A stretch of DNA of 64,000 nucleotides from Ezakiella massiliensis. GTDB taxonomy: Bacteria; Bacillota; Clostridia; Tissierellales; Peptoniphilaceae. Where the stretch lies: contig NZ_LT635475.1 in NCBI RefSeq assembly GCF_900120165.1, positions 1,612,001 to 1,676,000 of the forward strand, in the 5' to 3' direction. Under the pieces are notes generated by a model. The model did no database searches, was not told the origin of the DNA, and was given only the letters and a program-made list of their open reading frames with translations. Below, piece by piece: positions 15,953-27,000 of the stretch (position 1 is its first letter; every line of letters starts with the position of its first letter). The position numbers were made by a program, and so were the translations under genes.

Positions 15953-16484
15953 TAATAACTCCTTCTAATCTCCTATAAGAAACTGAAACCAATACACAAG
16001 ATATTACTTTATCAATTATATTGCTTGTGATTCTAGGAATAAATGCTGCAGAAAAAATATCCTTGCCTGCATTTTTTAAAGCTGTAAAGAAGACGTCGTT
16101 AAAATCTCCTGTAAGGCCACCATAAACATAGATTGCAATTGGAGTACCTATTGCTGGAGCTACAACTGCCAAAATCAATCCAGTTATAATTGCAGTCTTA
16201 ACATCAAATTTATATTTTTTGGCAATAAGTCCAACTACCAAACCTATAGCAATATTTACTAAAGCGAATGGAATGTCTTTTGGATTGTAAATAAATCCAA
16301 GTACAACGTTTGTAATACCGCCAACAGCCATACCATAAACTGGACCAAGGACTACAGCGGATAAGATTGTGCCGACAGTATCAAGGAATAATAAAGGAAT
16401 AGACATCCAACCTACAATTGTTCCAAGTACGATGTTGATACCGATAGAAATACCGGCAAAGGTTAATTTTTTACTATTGCTCAT
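15942..16484 (-). CDS. ECF transporter S component (CD3073-type)
   Basis: A 180-residue protein with about six membrane helices, rich in Gly/Ala/Val, with the GTILSAVVLGPVYGMAVGG-type segment characteristic of vitamin/ECF substrate-binding subunits. It should capture a small molecule and work with a shared EcfAAT energising module encoded elsewhere. Its ribosome site (AAAAGGAGG) and ATG are clear on the minus strand. It is first in a two-gene operon with the TudS-like enzyme, which suggests a sulfur-bearing ligand such as a thio-nucleobase; this is inference. Confidence 0.85.
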   Translation of the reverse strand: MSNSKKLTFAGISIGINIVLGTIVGWMSIPLLFLDTVGTILSAVVLGPVYGMAVGGITNVVLGFIYNPKDIPFALVNIAIGLVVGLIAKKYKFDVKTAIITGLILAVVAPAIGTPIAIYVYGGLTGDFNDVFFTALKNAGKDIFSAAFIPRITSNIIDKVISCVLVSVSYRRLEGVINGR

Positions 16485-16512
16485 AATGAGACCTCCTTTT
16501 ATTTATACATAT

Positions 16513-16521
16513 ATTATATCA
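16513..16521 (-). promoter_or_regulatory. Extended -10 promoter of the ECF/desulfidase operon
   Basis: On the minus strand TGATATAAT gives a TGn extended -10 about 30 bases upstream of the ECF start. No clear -35 is seen. Confidence 0.5.
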
Positions 16522-16651
16522 CTTTGCTAAGTTAAAAAAATTATTATTAAAAAATTTAATAACAAGAGCTGTGATATAGATAAAATTTATAAAGTGCTCA
16601 TATATATTGCAATTACTAGTTTGAAGGTATAAAATTAGAAAAAAATTGCGT

Positions 16652-16680
16652 TTGATTTTAAAAAAATGATGTGCTAAAAT
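16652..16680 (+). promoter_or_regulatory. Promoter of the ugp-like operon
   Basis: TTGATT (16652-16657), 17-base spacer, TAAAAT (16675-16680) with an upstream TGC extension, about 42 bases before the first gene. Confidence 0.6.
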
Positions 16681-16722
16681 TTACTTTAAGATTTTTTTAC
16701 AAATGGTTTTTAGGAGGGAATT

Positions 16723-17778
16723 TTGAAAGTAAGTTTAAAAAATGTGACAAAAAATTTTGGAGAAAAGACGGCGGTAAATAACATCAGCGTTGACTTTGAA
16801 GATGGTAAGCTTATTTCTATATTGGGTTCAAGTGGTTGTGGTAAAAGTACAACCCTTAATTTAATTGCTGGCCTTGAAGATTTAAGTTCAGGTAAAATTT
16901 ATTATGATGATATTGATGTAAGTAATTTAGAAACTGAAAAAAGAAACATAGGAATGATATTTCAAAATTATGCCCTCTATCCTCACATGAGCGTTTATGA
17001 TAATATTGCTTTCCCACTAAAAATGAAAAAGTATAAAAAGAATGAAATAAAAGATTTGGTTGAAGAAGCAGCAGACCTTGTAAAGATAAAGCATCTTATA
17101 AATAACAAGCCATCTGAATTATCAGGTGGTGAACAACAAAGGGTTGCAATTGCAAGGGCTATTGTCAAAAAACCAGATTTGTTACTTATGGACGAGCCGT
17201 TTTCTAATTTGGACAAAAAACTCCGTACTGAAACTAGAATGGAAATTAGAAATTTGCAAAAAAAATTAAATATAACAACTATATTTGTCACCCATGACCA
17301 AGAGGAAGCTATGTCAATCTCAGATGAGATTGTACTGATGTCGGATGGAAATATTATTCAAACTGGCGAGCCATTACAAATATACAATGATCCCAAGAAT
17401 TTAATTAGTGCTAAATTTTTTGGAGATGGTAATTTAAATGTTTTTGATGCCGAAGTTAAAGACAATATAATTTATATTGATCAGAAAAAAACTAATTATA
17501 GAGTAAAGATTAATGATCAAAAGTGTTCATTGGCCTTTAGACCAGAAGATGTATTGATTAACACAGATAATCCATTAATTACGGTTAGGGCAAAAAGCTA
17601 TCAGATAACTGGTAGAAGTATTTTAGTATATGCAAGTTATGAAGACTTAGATGTAGAGTTTTATCTAGATAAAGGAGACATGGAAATAGAAGGGAAACTT
17701 TTTGATATAAACGTTCCTGCGTCTAAAATAATGTTATTTGATCAAACAGGTGAGAGGATTTATGAAGAAATTAAATAG
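16723..17778 (+). CDS. ugpC: ABC importer ATPase, UgpC/MalK type
   Basis: A 351-residue ATPase starting at TTG 16723 behind TAGGAGG. It has Walker A GSSGCGKSTTL, Q-loop IFQNYALYPHMSVYDNIAFP, signature LSGGEQQRVAIARA, Walker B LLLMDEPFSNLDKKLR and H-loop VTHDQEEAMSISDEI. A C-terminal TOBE-type regulatory region (from about 235) is typical of carbohydrate importers of the MalK/UgpC group. It is first in a four-gene operon with two permeases and a binding protein. The sugar-phosphate assignment rests on the binding protein; other sugars remain possible. Confidence 0.88.
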   Translation: MKVSLKNVTKNFGEKTAVNNISVDFEDGKLISILGSSGCGKSTTLNLIAGLEDLSSGKIYYDDIDVSNLETEKRNIGMIFQNYALYPHMSVYDNIAFPLKMKKYKKNEIKDLVEEAADLVKIKHLINNKPSELSGGEQQRVAIARAIVKKPDLLLMDEPFSNLDKKLRTETRMEIRNLQKKLNITTIFVTHDQEEAMSISDEIVLMSDGNIIQTGEPLQIYNDPKNLISAKFFGDGNLNVFDAEVKDNIIYIDQKKTNYRVKINDQKCSLAFRPEDVLINTDNPLITVRAKSYQITGRSILVYASYEDLDVEFYLDKGDMEIEGKLFDINVPASKIMLFDQTGERIYEEIK

Positions 17779-18646
17779 GAAAATAAAACCATATATCCTA
17801 CTGCTACCAGCCTTGGCTATAATTTTTATGTTTAGTATTTATCCAACTGTAAAAGTTTTACTGATGGCTTTTTACACTAAGTACAATTATTTTAAGCATA
17901 TAGTTTTTGAAACGGGCACTGATAATTTCGTAAATTTGTTTAATGATGAGTTGTTTTTATTATCATTAAAAAATACAGCTAGGATAGTTGTCTGGGTAGT
18001 TCCAATATCAATTATAATTTTGATTTTTATATCAACATTATTGTACGAAAACACAAAAATAAAAAACTTTATAAGAGGAGTATATTTTATTCCTTTTATA
18101 ACCAGTACTGCTGCAGTAGCTGTAGTTTTTAGATGGATATTTAATTCTAAGTTTGGCCTTTTAAATTATTTTTTGGGATTAATTGGAATTGAGCCCATTG
18201 CTTGGCTCTTAGATCCTAATTACTCTATCTATGCCACTATAATATTTTGCATATGGAAGACCCTAGGCTATAACATTTTAATTTTTGTGACTGGCCTTAG
18301 GAAAATTGACGATGTTTATTTAAAAGCTGCTAAGGTTGATGGGGCAAATGCTTTCGTTAGATTCAAGAGAATAATCTTACCTCTACTTTCACCCACAATT
18401 TTGTTTATATCTATAACATCGCTTATAGGAACATTTAAAGTTTTCCAAGAAGTATACACCTTATTTGGCAGATCACCTGGACCTTTAAATTCATCTTTGA
18501 CAATTGTTTATTATATATACGACAATTTGATGAACAAGTTTTCTTATGGAATAGCGGCAGCAGCTTCACTGGTGTTGTTTGCTATAGTTTTGTTGGTGAC
18601 CTTGATTCAATTTTTAGTTTCAAAAAAATATGTCCACTATAGTTAA
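17762..18646 (+). CDS. ugpA: ABC importer permease, UgpA type
   Basis: A 294-residue inner-membrane permease with six helices and the EAA loop ending AAKVDGANAFVRFKRIILPL, which contacts the ATPase. The start at ATG 17762 (MKKLNRKIKPY) has GGTGAGAGG upstream and overlaps the end of the ATPase gene by 17 bases, implying coupled translation. MalF/UgpA-family topology without the large MalF loop. Works with the following permease as a heterodimer. Confidence 0.87.
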   Translation: MKKLNRKIKPYILLLPALAIIFMFSIYPTVKVLLMAFYTKYNYFKHIVFETGTDNFVNLFNDELFLLSLKNTARIVVWVVPISIIILIFISTLLYENTKIKNFIRGVYFIPFITSTAAVAVVFRWIFNSKFGLLNYFLGLIGIEPIAWLLDPNYSIYATIIFCIWKTLGYNILIFVTGLRKIDDVYLKAAKVDGANAFVRFKRIILPLLSPTILFISITSLIGTFKVFQEVYTLFGRSPGPLNSSLTIVYYIYDNLMNKFSYGIAAAASLVLFAIVLLVTLIQFLVSKKYVHYS

Positions 18647-18657
18647 AGGAGTGCATA

Positions 18658-19479
18658 ATGAGTAAAAAAATATTAAATGCTTTTATATGGATTATCTTAA
18701 TAGTGGTAGCTATTTTCACCCTACTTCCATTTGTTTGGATGCTAATAACTTCTGTAAAAAGTTCAGGTAATATATATCAAATGCCACCAGAGTTTTTTGT
18801 AAAAAATCCTAGATTTGAAAACTATAGCGACGTCGTCAAAATGGTTCCAATTTTTAGATACTTTATAAATAGTACTCTAATCAGTTTGCTTGTAACAGTG
18901 GGTACTCTAATCACCACAATATTTGCAAGTTATGCATTTGCAAGATATGAATTTAAGGGCAAAGACATTATATTTACCATAATAGTAGCCACTATGATGG
19001 TTCCTGGTGAAGTGCTTATCGCTCCTAATTTTGTAACAATATCAAAATTGGGGCTACTAAACACAATGACAGCTTTATATTTACCTTGGATTGCAAGTGC
19101 CTTTTCAATATTTTTATTAAGACAATACTTTTTGCAAGTCCCCGAGGAGTTATACAAGGCTTCAAAAATTGATGGAGCTTCTGAGATGGATTACTTATTT
19201 AGAATACTTGTTCCATACTCAAAGCCAGCCCTTATAACCATAGGGCTTTTGAGAATAATAAATAGCTGGAACGAATTCTTGTGGCCACTCCTTATGGTCA
19301 ATGAAACTACCAAGAGGACTTTGCCAGTTGGACTCACAACATTTGTCACAGAAGCCGGAACCAAATATAACTTACTGATGGCCTATGCTTCTATTGTAGT
19401 TATACCAATAATTTTGATTTATATTTTATGTCATAATTATATTATACAGGGCTTTAGTCGAGGAGGACTAAAGGGTTAA
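18658..19479 (+). CDS. ugpE: ABC importer permease, UgpE type
   Basis: A 273-residue permease with six helices and the EAA motif (ELYKASKIDGASEMDYLFRI, ending LVPYSKPAL). The C-terminal GFSRGGLKG is the usual end of MalG/UgpE proteins. ATG 18658 follows AAAGGAG, 11 bases after the upstream permease. It completes the transmembrane heterodimer. Confidence 0.88.
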   Translation: MSKKILNAFIWIILIVVAIFTLLPFVWMLITSVKSSGNIYQMPPEFFVKNPRFENYSDVVKMVPIFRYFINSTLISLLVTVGTLITTIFASYAFARYEFKGKDIIFTIIVATMMVPGEVLIAPNFVTISKLGLLNTMTALYLPWIASAFSIFLLRQYFLQVPEELYKASKIDGASEMDYLFRILVPYSKPALITIGLLRIINSWNEFLWPLLMVNETTKRTLPVGLTTFVTEAGTKYNLLMAYASIVVIPIILIYILCHNYIIQGFSRGGLKG

Positions 19480-19524
19480 AATTGCTTTAATGACATTGTC
19501 ATTAAATATATAAAGGAGGAAAAG

Positions 19525-20895
19525 ATGAATAAAATTAAATTTTTATCAATCGTGCTTGTTCTAGCAATGATTTTTAGTTTATCAGCTTGCACAAAAAAAG
19601 ACCAAGCACAAGCACCAAAGACAGATAGTGAAAAAACAGACACTGTCGAAAAGAAAGAGGAAGAACAACCTAAAGAAGAAAAGAAAGACAAAATTGAAGT
19701 TGAATTTTGGCACGCAATGAGCGGCCCTAATGGTGAAACCTTAGAAAAAATCATCAATAAATTCAACGAAAGCAGAGATGATATAGTTATCAATGCAACA
19801 TTCCAAGGCGGATACAAAGACTTGTTTGAAAAATTAAATGCAGCTGCACAAGCTAATCAATTGCCAGCTCTTACAATGATTTATGGCAATAGGCTCTCTG
19901 CATATGTAAAAAATGACTTGGTACAACCACTAGATGATTATATTACTGATGAAAATATTGGATTCAAAAAGGAAATTTGGGATGACATTCCTCAAGGTTT
20001 AAGAGATTTTGGTACATGGGATGGAAAAAGATATGCTCTACCATTTAACAAATCAGCCTTCTTGATGTATTATAATGAAGATGCTCTTAAAGAAAATGAT
20101 ATTGAAGTTCCTACAACATGGGATGAATTGAGAGCTGCTGCTGAAAAACTCACCAAAGACGGTAAAACAGGTATCGTATTCAATAAAGAAGTCGGTGTTG
20201 AATTCAGCTTCTGGACAGAACAAGCTGGCGGACACATCTATGACGAAGAAAAAGAAGTTCCTACAATTGATACACCAGAAAATAAAGAAGCATATGAATT
20301 TGTAACTGGCTTAGTAAAAGATGGACTTGCACAAGTTGCAGTTGAAGATAAACATATTACAGGGCCTATGTCAAGAGGAGAAGCTTTCATTGGTTTTGCA
20401 TCTTCATCTAACTTACCATATATGGCAGAAGCTTGCAAAGATACAGGTGTTAACTGGAATGTAGCAGAATTACCTGAAGGCAAGAAAAAAGCTGTTAGCT
20501 TCTCAGGTACAGACATTACAATCTTTAACACAGTTAGTGAAGAAGTTAGAAAAGCCGCTTTTGAATTTATCAAATACTGGTATGAACCAGAAACACAAAT
20601 TATGTGGGGCAAGGGCTCAGGCTACCTACCACTAACAAATGCTGCAGCAAATTCAGAAGAATTCCAAGAATATTTAAAGGGAGAAGGAAAAGCAAAACAA
20701 GTTGCTATCAATCAATTCCCAATTGCTTTTCAAGATCCAAAGGGACTTGGAGGATATTCAATTCACGCAGCTATGCAAGAAGCTTTTGAACAAATTACAA
20801 CCGGCGGAATGAGCATTGAAGAAGCTCTAAAGAATGCTCAAGAAAAAGCTTCCAAGGAAATGGAAGAGGCCAAGAGTAATTTTAGTTTAAAGTAA
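19525..20895 (+). CDS. ugpB: Extracellular solute-binding lipoprotein, UgpB-like
   Basis: A 456-residue family 1 binding protein with a signal peptide and lipobox at Cys22 (FSLSAC), followed by an acidic/lysine linker. The mature start IEVEFWHAMSGPNGETLEKI and NATFQGGYKDLFEKLNAAAQ closely resemble the UgpB pattern for glycerol-3-phosphate/glycerophosphodiesters. It is last in the operon, 45 bases after ugpE with AAAGGAGG before ATG. Codon use is more biased to preferred codons than in the permease genes, as expected for a highly made binding protein. Confidence 0.85.
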   Translation: MNKIKFLSIVLVLAMIFSLSACTKKDQAQAPKTDSEKTDTVEKKEEEQPKEEKKDKIEVEFWHAMSGPNGETLEKIINKFNESRDDIVINATFQGGYKDLFEKLNAAAQANQLPALTMIYGNRLSAYVKNDLVQPLDDYITDENIGFKKEIWDDIPQGLRDFGTWDGKRYALPFNKSAFLMYYNEDALKENDIEVPTTWDELRAAAEKLTKDGKTGIVFNKEVGVEFSFWTEQAGGHIYDEEKEVPTIDTPENKEAYEFVTGLVKDGLAQVAVEDKHITGPMSRGEAFIGFASSSNLPYMAEACKDTGVNWNVAELPEGKKKAVSFSGTDITIFNTVSEEVRKAAFEFIKYWYEPETQIMWGKGSGYLPLTNAAANSEEFQEYLKGEGKAKQVAINQFPIAFQDPKGLGGYSIHAAMQEAFEQITTGGMSIEEALKNAQEKASKEMEEAKSNFSLK

Positions 20896-20909
20896 TTTTT
20901 ATGCAAATA

Positions 20910-20938
20910 AAACTGGATCCGTGTGATCCAGTTTTTTC
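20910..20938 (+). terminator. Terminator of the ugp-like operon
   Basis: AAACTGGATC (20910-20919) pairs with GATCCAGTTT (20925-20934) around CGTGT, then T-rich. Confidence 0.9.
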
Positions 20939-20961
20939 ATACATAATTTATTAATATTATA

Positions 20962-21066
20962 TTATTTCTCCAAAAATTCTAGCACGTCTGCGTAGACAGT
21001 TTCTTTGTCTGTTTCGCATAGGATTTCGTGTTTCATATGGTCGTAGGTTTTGGAGGAGATGTTTTG
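20962..21066 (-). pseudogene. C-terminal remnant of an alpha/beta hydrolase (lysophospholipase-like)
   Basis: On the minus strand, about 34 residues read QNISSKTYDHMKHEILCE, then TDKETVYADVLEFLEK, stop at 20962-20964. The YDHMKHEIL...VYADVLEFL pattern is the end of monoacylglycerol-lipase/lysophospholipase hydrolases, including the catalytic His. An in-frame TAG and unrelated sequence lie just upstream, so only the tail survives next to the restriction cluster. Confidence 0.6.
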
Positions 21067-21152
21067 CTAGTCCGGTGTTTTTATACATGGTAATAAAAAG
21101 GCATAATAAATCTTTATAAGTGAGGATAAATATGGGAAAAAATTGGCCTTTA

Positions 21153-21161
21153 TGATATAAT
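21153..21161 (+). promoter_or_regulatory. Extended -10 promoter of the hsd operon
   Basis: TGATATAAT gives a TGn-TATAAT extended -10 about 65 bases upstream of hsdM; no convincing -35. Confidence 0.5.
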
Positions 21162-21226
21162 AAATATATATAGATATTTTATTATAGTAAAGTTTAGAAA
21201 TATAAAAACAAATTTGGAGGGATTTT

Positions 21227-22798
21227 ATGTCTGATATTTTAAATGCATCAGCGCAAAGGGCTGAATTACACAGGAGAATTTGGGCGATTGCGGATGATGT
21301 TCGCGGAGCTGTTGATGGATGGGACTTCAAGCAATACGTTTTGGGAGTTTTATTCTACAGATTTATTTCTGAAAATATGACAGAATTTTTCAACAAGGCC
21401 GAGCATGAGGCGGGCGATCCTGATTTTGATTATGCAAAAATTTCTGATGCAGAGGCTGAAGAAGATTTTAAACCAGGCACAGTTGAGGACAAGGGATTTT
21501 TTATCCTGCCCAGCCAACTCTTTGAAAATGTTGTAAAGACAGCTGATAGCAATGAAAACTTAAATACAGACTTGGCCAATATTTTTAATACCATAGAGGC
21601 AAGCGCAGTTGGTTTTCCATCAGAAGAAAAAATAAAAGGCCTCTTTTCAAACATAGACACCAGGAGCAATCAACTTGGAGGAACAGTCAAGGAGAGAAAT
21701 CAAAGATTAGCAGATATATTAAAGGGTATCAACTCTATCAATTTTGGTAACTTTCAAGAAAATGAAATCGACGCCTTTGGAGATGCTTACGAATACTTAA
21801 TTTCAAATTACGCTAGCAATGCAGGTAAATCAGGTGGAGAATATTTTACTCCTCAATCAGTTTCTAAACTGCTTGCAAAATTGGCCATGCACAAGAAAAC
21901 CAAGGTCAATAAGGTCTACGACCCAACAATCGGCAGCGGAAGTTTAGTTCTTCAAATGAAAAAGCAATTTGACGATCACATTATCGAGGAGGGTTTTTAC
22001 GGGCAGGAGATAAATCTGACCAACTTTAACTTGTCCAGGATGAATATGTTCCTCCACGATGTAAACTACAATAATTTTTCTATAAAATATGGGGACACGC
22101 TTTTAAATCCTAAGCACTTGGATGAAAAACCTTTTGATATTATTGTTTCAAATCCACCTTATTCAAAAAAATGGATAGGCGACGGAGATGTAACTTTGAT
22201 AAATGATGAGCGTTTTGCACCTGCTGGCAAGCTGGCACCAAAGTCATACTCAGACTTTGCCTTTATTATGCACGCCCTCAACCATTTGTCCAGTAAGGGA
22301 AGGGCAGCTATCGTTTGCTTCCCAGGAATTTTTTACAGAAGGGGTGCAGAAAAAACTATTAGGCAATATTTGGTTGACAACAACTTTGTGGACGCTATTA
22401 TCCAACTGCCAGAAAATTTATTCTTTGGCACGTCTATTGCTACTTGTATACTTGTGATGGCGAAAAATAAAACTGAAAACAAGGTTTTATTTATAGATGC
22501 ATCACAGGAATTTCAAAAGGTCACCAACAACAATGTCCTCACAGATGAAAACATAGACAAGATTGTTGACGAATTTGACAAGAGATCTGATACAGAATAT
22601 TTTTCCCGCTATGTAGATAGGGCAGAGATTGTAGAAAACGATTACAATTTATCTGTATCGACCTATGTTGAAAAGGAAGACACAAGGGAAAAGATTGACA
22701 TCAAAGTCTTGAACCAAGAAATAAAAGAAACCGTCGAAAAAATTGATCAGCTTAGGGCAAGCATCGATAAAATAGTTGAGGAACTTGGCGATGAATAA
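21227..22798 (+). CDS. hsdM: Type I restriction-modification, DNA methyltransferase subunit
   Basis: A 523-residue N6-adenine methyltransferase. It has an HsdM N-terminal helical domain ([20 protein letters not shown]), SAM-binding motif [12 protein letters not shown] (about 232) and catalytic NPPY (about 307, [10 protein letters not shown]). It methylates the host target as M2S and supplies the methyltransferase core of the restriction complex. ATG 21227 follows TTGGAGGG. hsdS starts inside its last codons, so the two are coupled. The whole set is intact, flanked upstream by a hydrolase remnant, consistent with an acquired defence cassette. Confidence 0.93.
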   Translation: MSDILNASAQRAELHRRIWAIADDVRGAVDGWDFKQYVLGVLFYRFISENMTEFFNKAEHEAGDPDFDYAKISDAEAEEDFKPGTVEDKGFFILPSQLFENVVKTADSNENLNTDLANIFNTIEASAVGFPSEEKIKGLFSNIDTRSNQLGGTVKERNQRLADILKGINSINFGNFQENEIDAFGDAYEYLISNYASNAGKSGGEYFTPQSVSKLLAKLAMHKKTKVNKVYDPTIGSGSLVLQMKKQFDDHIIEEGFYGQEINLTNFNLSRMNMFLHDVNYNNFSIKYGDTLLNPKHLDEKPFDIIVSNPPYSKKWIGDGDVTLINDERFAPAGKLAPKSYSDFAFIMHALNHLSSKGRAAIVCFPGIFYRRGAEKTIRQYLVDNNFVDAIIQLPENLFFGTSIATCILVMAKNKTENKVLFIDASQEFQKVTNNNVLTDENIDKIVDEFDKRSDTEYFSRYVDRAEIVENDYNLSVSTYVEKEDTREKIDIKVLNQEIKETVEKIDQLRASIDKIVEELGDE

Positions 22799-23963
22799 TA
22801 TCCTGGAAATGATTAAAAACGAAAAAGTCGAGTGGAAGAAACTGGGTGATGTAGCAAGATGCTTTGCAGGAGGCACACCTAAAACAAATATACGTTCATA
22901 TTATGATGGGGACATTCCATGGATTAGATCTGGTGAAATAAATTTTAACGTAATTAGATCTTCGGAAAGAAATATTACAAAAGAGGGCTTAGATAAGTCA
23001 TCTGCTAAGATGATAAGACCAAATAGTGTTGTTTTAGCAATGACCGGTGCAACAGTTGGAAGGAGTGCAGTTGTTGAGTTTGCAACTGCATCTAATCAAT
23101 CAGTTGCAGCCATTGAAAATAATGAGGAATTATTAAATTATAAATTTTTATATTATTATATTTCAAATAACTATGAAAACATTAAAAATATGGGGCAAGG
23201 AGCTCTAACAAGTTTAAACTTAGGAATTATTAAAAATTTTCAAATTCCAATTCCATCACTGGAGACTCAGGAGAGGATTGTAAAAATTCTCGATACAATG
23301 GTGGACCACTTTACTCAGCTACAAGCTGAGCTACAAGCTGAGCTACAAGCTCGAAATAGACAATATGAGCATTATCGTGATAAATTGTTGAGTGAAGAAT
23401 ATTTAAATAAACTGACAGAAAATAATAATGTTAGAAAAACTAGATTATGTGAAATTGCTCAATTAAATAGAGGAAAAAGAGTTGTTAGAAATCAGCTAAG
23501 CCAAGAGGGTTTGTATCCTGTTTTTCAAAATTCTTTAATACCTTTGGGATTCTATGACAATAAAAATTTTAATGGAGAAAAAACCTGTATTATAACAGCA
23601 GGAGCAGCAGGGGATATTTTTTATCAAGAAAAAGACTTTTGGGCGGCTGATGATGTTTTTGTAATAACAACAGATGAAACGATAGATAAATATTTATATT
23701 ATTTTATTTTAAATAAACAATTTATTTTAAAATCAAAAGTCAGAAGAGCTAGTGTTCCAAGGCTATCTAGGGAAAGTATTGAAGGATTGGAGATACTAGT
23801 CCCACCCATCCCAGTTCAAGAGCATATTGTTTCTATTCTTGATAATTTTAATAAGATTGTTACTGATATCAACGAGGGTTTGCCTAAGGAGATTGAACTA
23901 AGGCAAAAGCAGTATGAGTATTACAGGGAGAGATTGCTGGACTTTAAGAGGGAAGAGGATTAG
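22791..23963 (+). CDS. hsdS: Type I restriction-modification, specificity subunit
   Basis: A 390-residue subunit with two target-recognition domains (about 10-150 and 215-355), each followed by a conserved helical region ([27 protein letters not shown]). The central helix carries a 12-base tandem repeat giving [12 protein letters not shown] (23319-23354), comparable to the TAEL repeats of EcoR124I whose copy number sets the spacer length of the recognition site. Start ATG 22791 overlaps the hsdM stop by eight bases. No second hsdS or recombinase lies alongside, so phase switching by inversion is not supported here. Confidence 0.9.
   Translation: MNNILEMIKNEKVEWKKLGDVARCFAGGTPKTNIRSYYDGDIPWIRSGEINFNVIRSSERNITKEGLDKSSAKMIRPNSVVLAMTGATVGRSAVVEFATASNQSVAAIENNEELLNYKFLYYYISNNYENIKNMGQGALTSLNLGIIKNFQIPIPSLETQERIVKILDTMVDHFTQLQAELQAELQARNRQYEHYRDKLLSEEYLNKLTENNNVRKTRLCEIAQLNRGKRVVRNQLSQEGLYPVFQNSLIPLGFYDNKNFNGEKTCIITAGAAGDIFYQEKDFWAADDVFVITTDETIDKYLYYFILNKQFILKSKVRRASVPRLSRESIEGLEILVPPIPVQEHIVSILDNFNKIVTDINEGLPKEIELRQKQYEYYRERLLDFKREED
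23319..23354 (+). repeat. Three 12-bp tandem repeats in the hsdS central linker
   Basis: CTACAAGCTGAG at 23319-23330 and 23331-23342, then CTACAAGCTCGA at 23343-23354. In-frame multiples of four codons can expand or contract without breaking the gene and would alter the spacing between the two half-sites recognised. Confidence 0.9.
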
Positions 23964-24012
23964 TTTTTTTAATATAAAGATTAGTTAATTATTATAAATG
24001 AAAGGAGTTTAT

Positions 24013-27000
24013 ATGGCTGACTATACTCGCGACTACATGAGTTCTTATGATGTGGCACCCATTGCTGAATTAAACAATGGGATTATCTTATCTAAATTTG
24101 AAAAAAATTCTTATGTCAGGGACCAATCCTATCAAACCGAAGCTGAGCTAGAGGCTAAGCTAATTGAAAATCTTATGAATATAGGCTATGAAAGGCTGGA
24201 GGCAAGGACCAATGAGGCCTTGTATGTCAATTTAAAAAAGCAAATCGAAAGACTCAACCATGTCACTTTTACAGATGAGGAATGGGCCAGGTTTTTGGTG
24301 GAATATATTGATTCGCCAAATGATGGAATGATTGAAAAAACTCGCAAGGTTCAGGTGGACCATGTTTATGATTTTTTGTTTGATTCTGGCGAAAGAAAAA
24401 ATATTTATATTATAGACAAGAATAATATCCACAACAATATTGTCCAGGTCGGTAACCAGGTCCATGGTGTTGGTCCACACAATAATCGTTATGATGTTAC
24501 GATTTTTGTAAATGGTCTTCCATTGATCCATGTTGAATTAAAAAAACGTGGGACTAGTATGTACACTGCTTTTGAGCAGATTCACAGGTATGTGGCGGAT
24601 AGTTTTAATGCGGACAATTCCCTCTACAAGTATGTGCAGATTTTTGTAATTTCAAACGGGACCTTTACCAGGTATTTTGCAAATACAACTGCCAAGGACA
24701 AGAATAATTATGAGTTTACTTGTGAGTGGGCGGATGCAAGGAACAATGCCATCAGGGACTTGGAAGATTTTACCAAAACTTTTTTTGAAAAGCGGGTTAT
24801 ATTAGAAATTTTGACCAAGTATTGTGTCTTTGATACCAACAATACATTGCTCGTCATGAGGCCCTATCAAATAGCAGCGACTGAAAGGATTTTGTGGAAG
24901 ATAAAATCCAGCTACGAGTCAAAAAAATATGGGCGTGCTGAAGCAGGCGGTTTTGTCTGGCACACGACTGGGTCTGGGAAAACTCTGACAAGTTTTAAGG
25001 CGGCGCGTTTGGCTACAGATCTTCCATTTATAGACAAGGTGTTTTTTATAGTCGACAGACGGGACTTGGACTATCAAACTATGAAGGAGTACCAGCGTTT
25101 TGATCCAGACAGTGTTTCTGGTAGCAAAAACACAAAGGCTCTTGCTGATTGCATAGCTAATGATAACAAGAGGATTATAGTTACGACTATTCAAAAGATG
25201 AATGAGTTTGTTAAGAGAAATCCAAATAGTCCAGTTTATGACAAGCAGTGCGTTTTGATCTATGACGAGTGCCACCGGTCGCAGTTTGGTGACGCTCAAA
25301 AGAATATTAGGAGGCGTTTTAAAAAATATTACCAATTTGGTTTTACGGGCACGCCGATTTTTGCAGAAAATACTATCAAGGGTGATACAACGGCTGATGT
25401 TTTTGGAGCTCAACTCCACAGCTATGTAATTACAGATGCTATTAGGGATGAGAAGGTTTTAAAATTCAAGGTTGACTATAATAATATTTCTCCTGAATTT
25501 AAGGATGCAGAAAAAGATTTGTCCGAAAAAGAAATTGACCAGATGAAAAACAAAACGCTCCTCCACCATGATAGGATTGCAGAGATCACTAAGTATATTT
25601 TGAGGGTATTTAACAAAAAAACTCACAGAAATGAACATAATACTTTGGCATCGCAAAGGGTAAATGGTTTTAACGCTATGTTTGCTGTGGATAGTATAGA
25701 TGCAGCCAAGCTTTATTATAATGAGTTTAAGAGCCAGCAAAAGGACTTGCCAGAAGAAAAGAGACTGAGGGTGGCAACTATTTTTAGCTTTTCACCTAAT
25801 GAGGCTCCTTCGACTTTGGGGGATATTCCTGATGAAGAGTTTAATGTTTCTGCTTTAGGCTCAAGTGCCAAAGAGTTTTTAAATTATGTAATTGATGATT
25901 ACAACAAAATTTTTAATTCAAATTTTTCAACTGACGACAAGCAGTTTGAAGATTATTATCGAGATTTATCCAAGAAGGTCAAGGACGGAGAAATCGACCT
26001 CTTGATTGTAGTTGGTATGTTCTTAACTGGTTTTGACGCTCCAAGGCTTAATACTTTGTTCGTGGATAAAAATTTGAGATACCACGGACTTATTCAAGCT
26101 TATTCAAGGACCAGCAGGATTTTAAATAAGGTCAAGAGCTTTGGTAATATTGTTTGCTTTAGAGATTTGGAAGAAGCAACCAAGGATGCCATCAGGGTTT
26201 TTGGCGACAAAAATTCTGTCAATATGATTTTGGAAAAAAGTTTTGATGAGTATGTCCATGGTTTTGAAGACGAAGAAACTGGCGAAGTCAAGAAGGGTTA
26301 TATAGAAATTTGTAATGAAATCAAGGAGAAGTTCCCAGATCCTAGCGAAATTATTTTTGATGCTGATAAGAAGGAATTTGTAAGGCTCTTTAATGAATAC
26401 CTGGCCGCTGATAATATTTTGAAAAATTTTGATGAGTACGAAGACTTTGACAAGATTTTTACTGAAAGAGAAGTTCAGGATATGAAGAGTGTCTACCTGA
26501 GTATTAGAGAAGGCAGGCGAGGTGGAAGAGATGGCGGCGGCTCAGATGATGAAGGTGTTGATTTTTCAAATGTTGAGTTCCATATTGATTTAATCAAGAC
26601 TGATGAGATAAATCTGGAATATATCTTGTCTCTTATTTTAGAAAAGACCAAGGAGAATGAAAATATCGAAAGCATCAAGGCTGAAGTCAGACGTGTCATT
26701 AGGTCAAGTATTGATACTAGGAGCAAGGAAGAAATCGTAATTAGATTTATTAATTCAACTGAATTAAATTCCTTGCAAACTAATAATGATATATTGGAAG
26801 CTTTCTATAATTTTGCTAAGGCTGAAAAATCAAGAAGCATTGCAAAGCTAATCGAAGAAGAAAATTTAAATGAAAATGCAGAAAGATTTATAAGTAAATC
26901 TATAGCCAGGGGCTTTGCTGAAAGTACAGGAGAAGAATTAGACGGCATTATACCTCCAACTTCTAGGCGGAGGGGAGCTCGTGAAAAGAAAAAAGAACAA

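Noticed and set aside
23319..23354. HsdS phase variation by DNA inversion
   Set aside because: There is no second hsdS, inverted repeat pair or recombinase nearby. Only repeat-number change is plausible.
24919..25419. 166-codon minus-strand frame opposite hsdR
   Set aside because: It lies wholly within the hsdR motor domain and has no domain or ribosome site.
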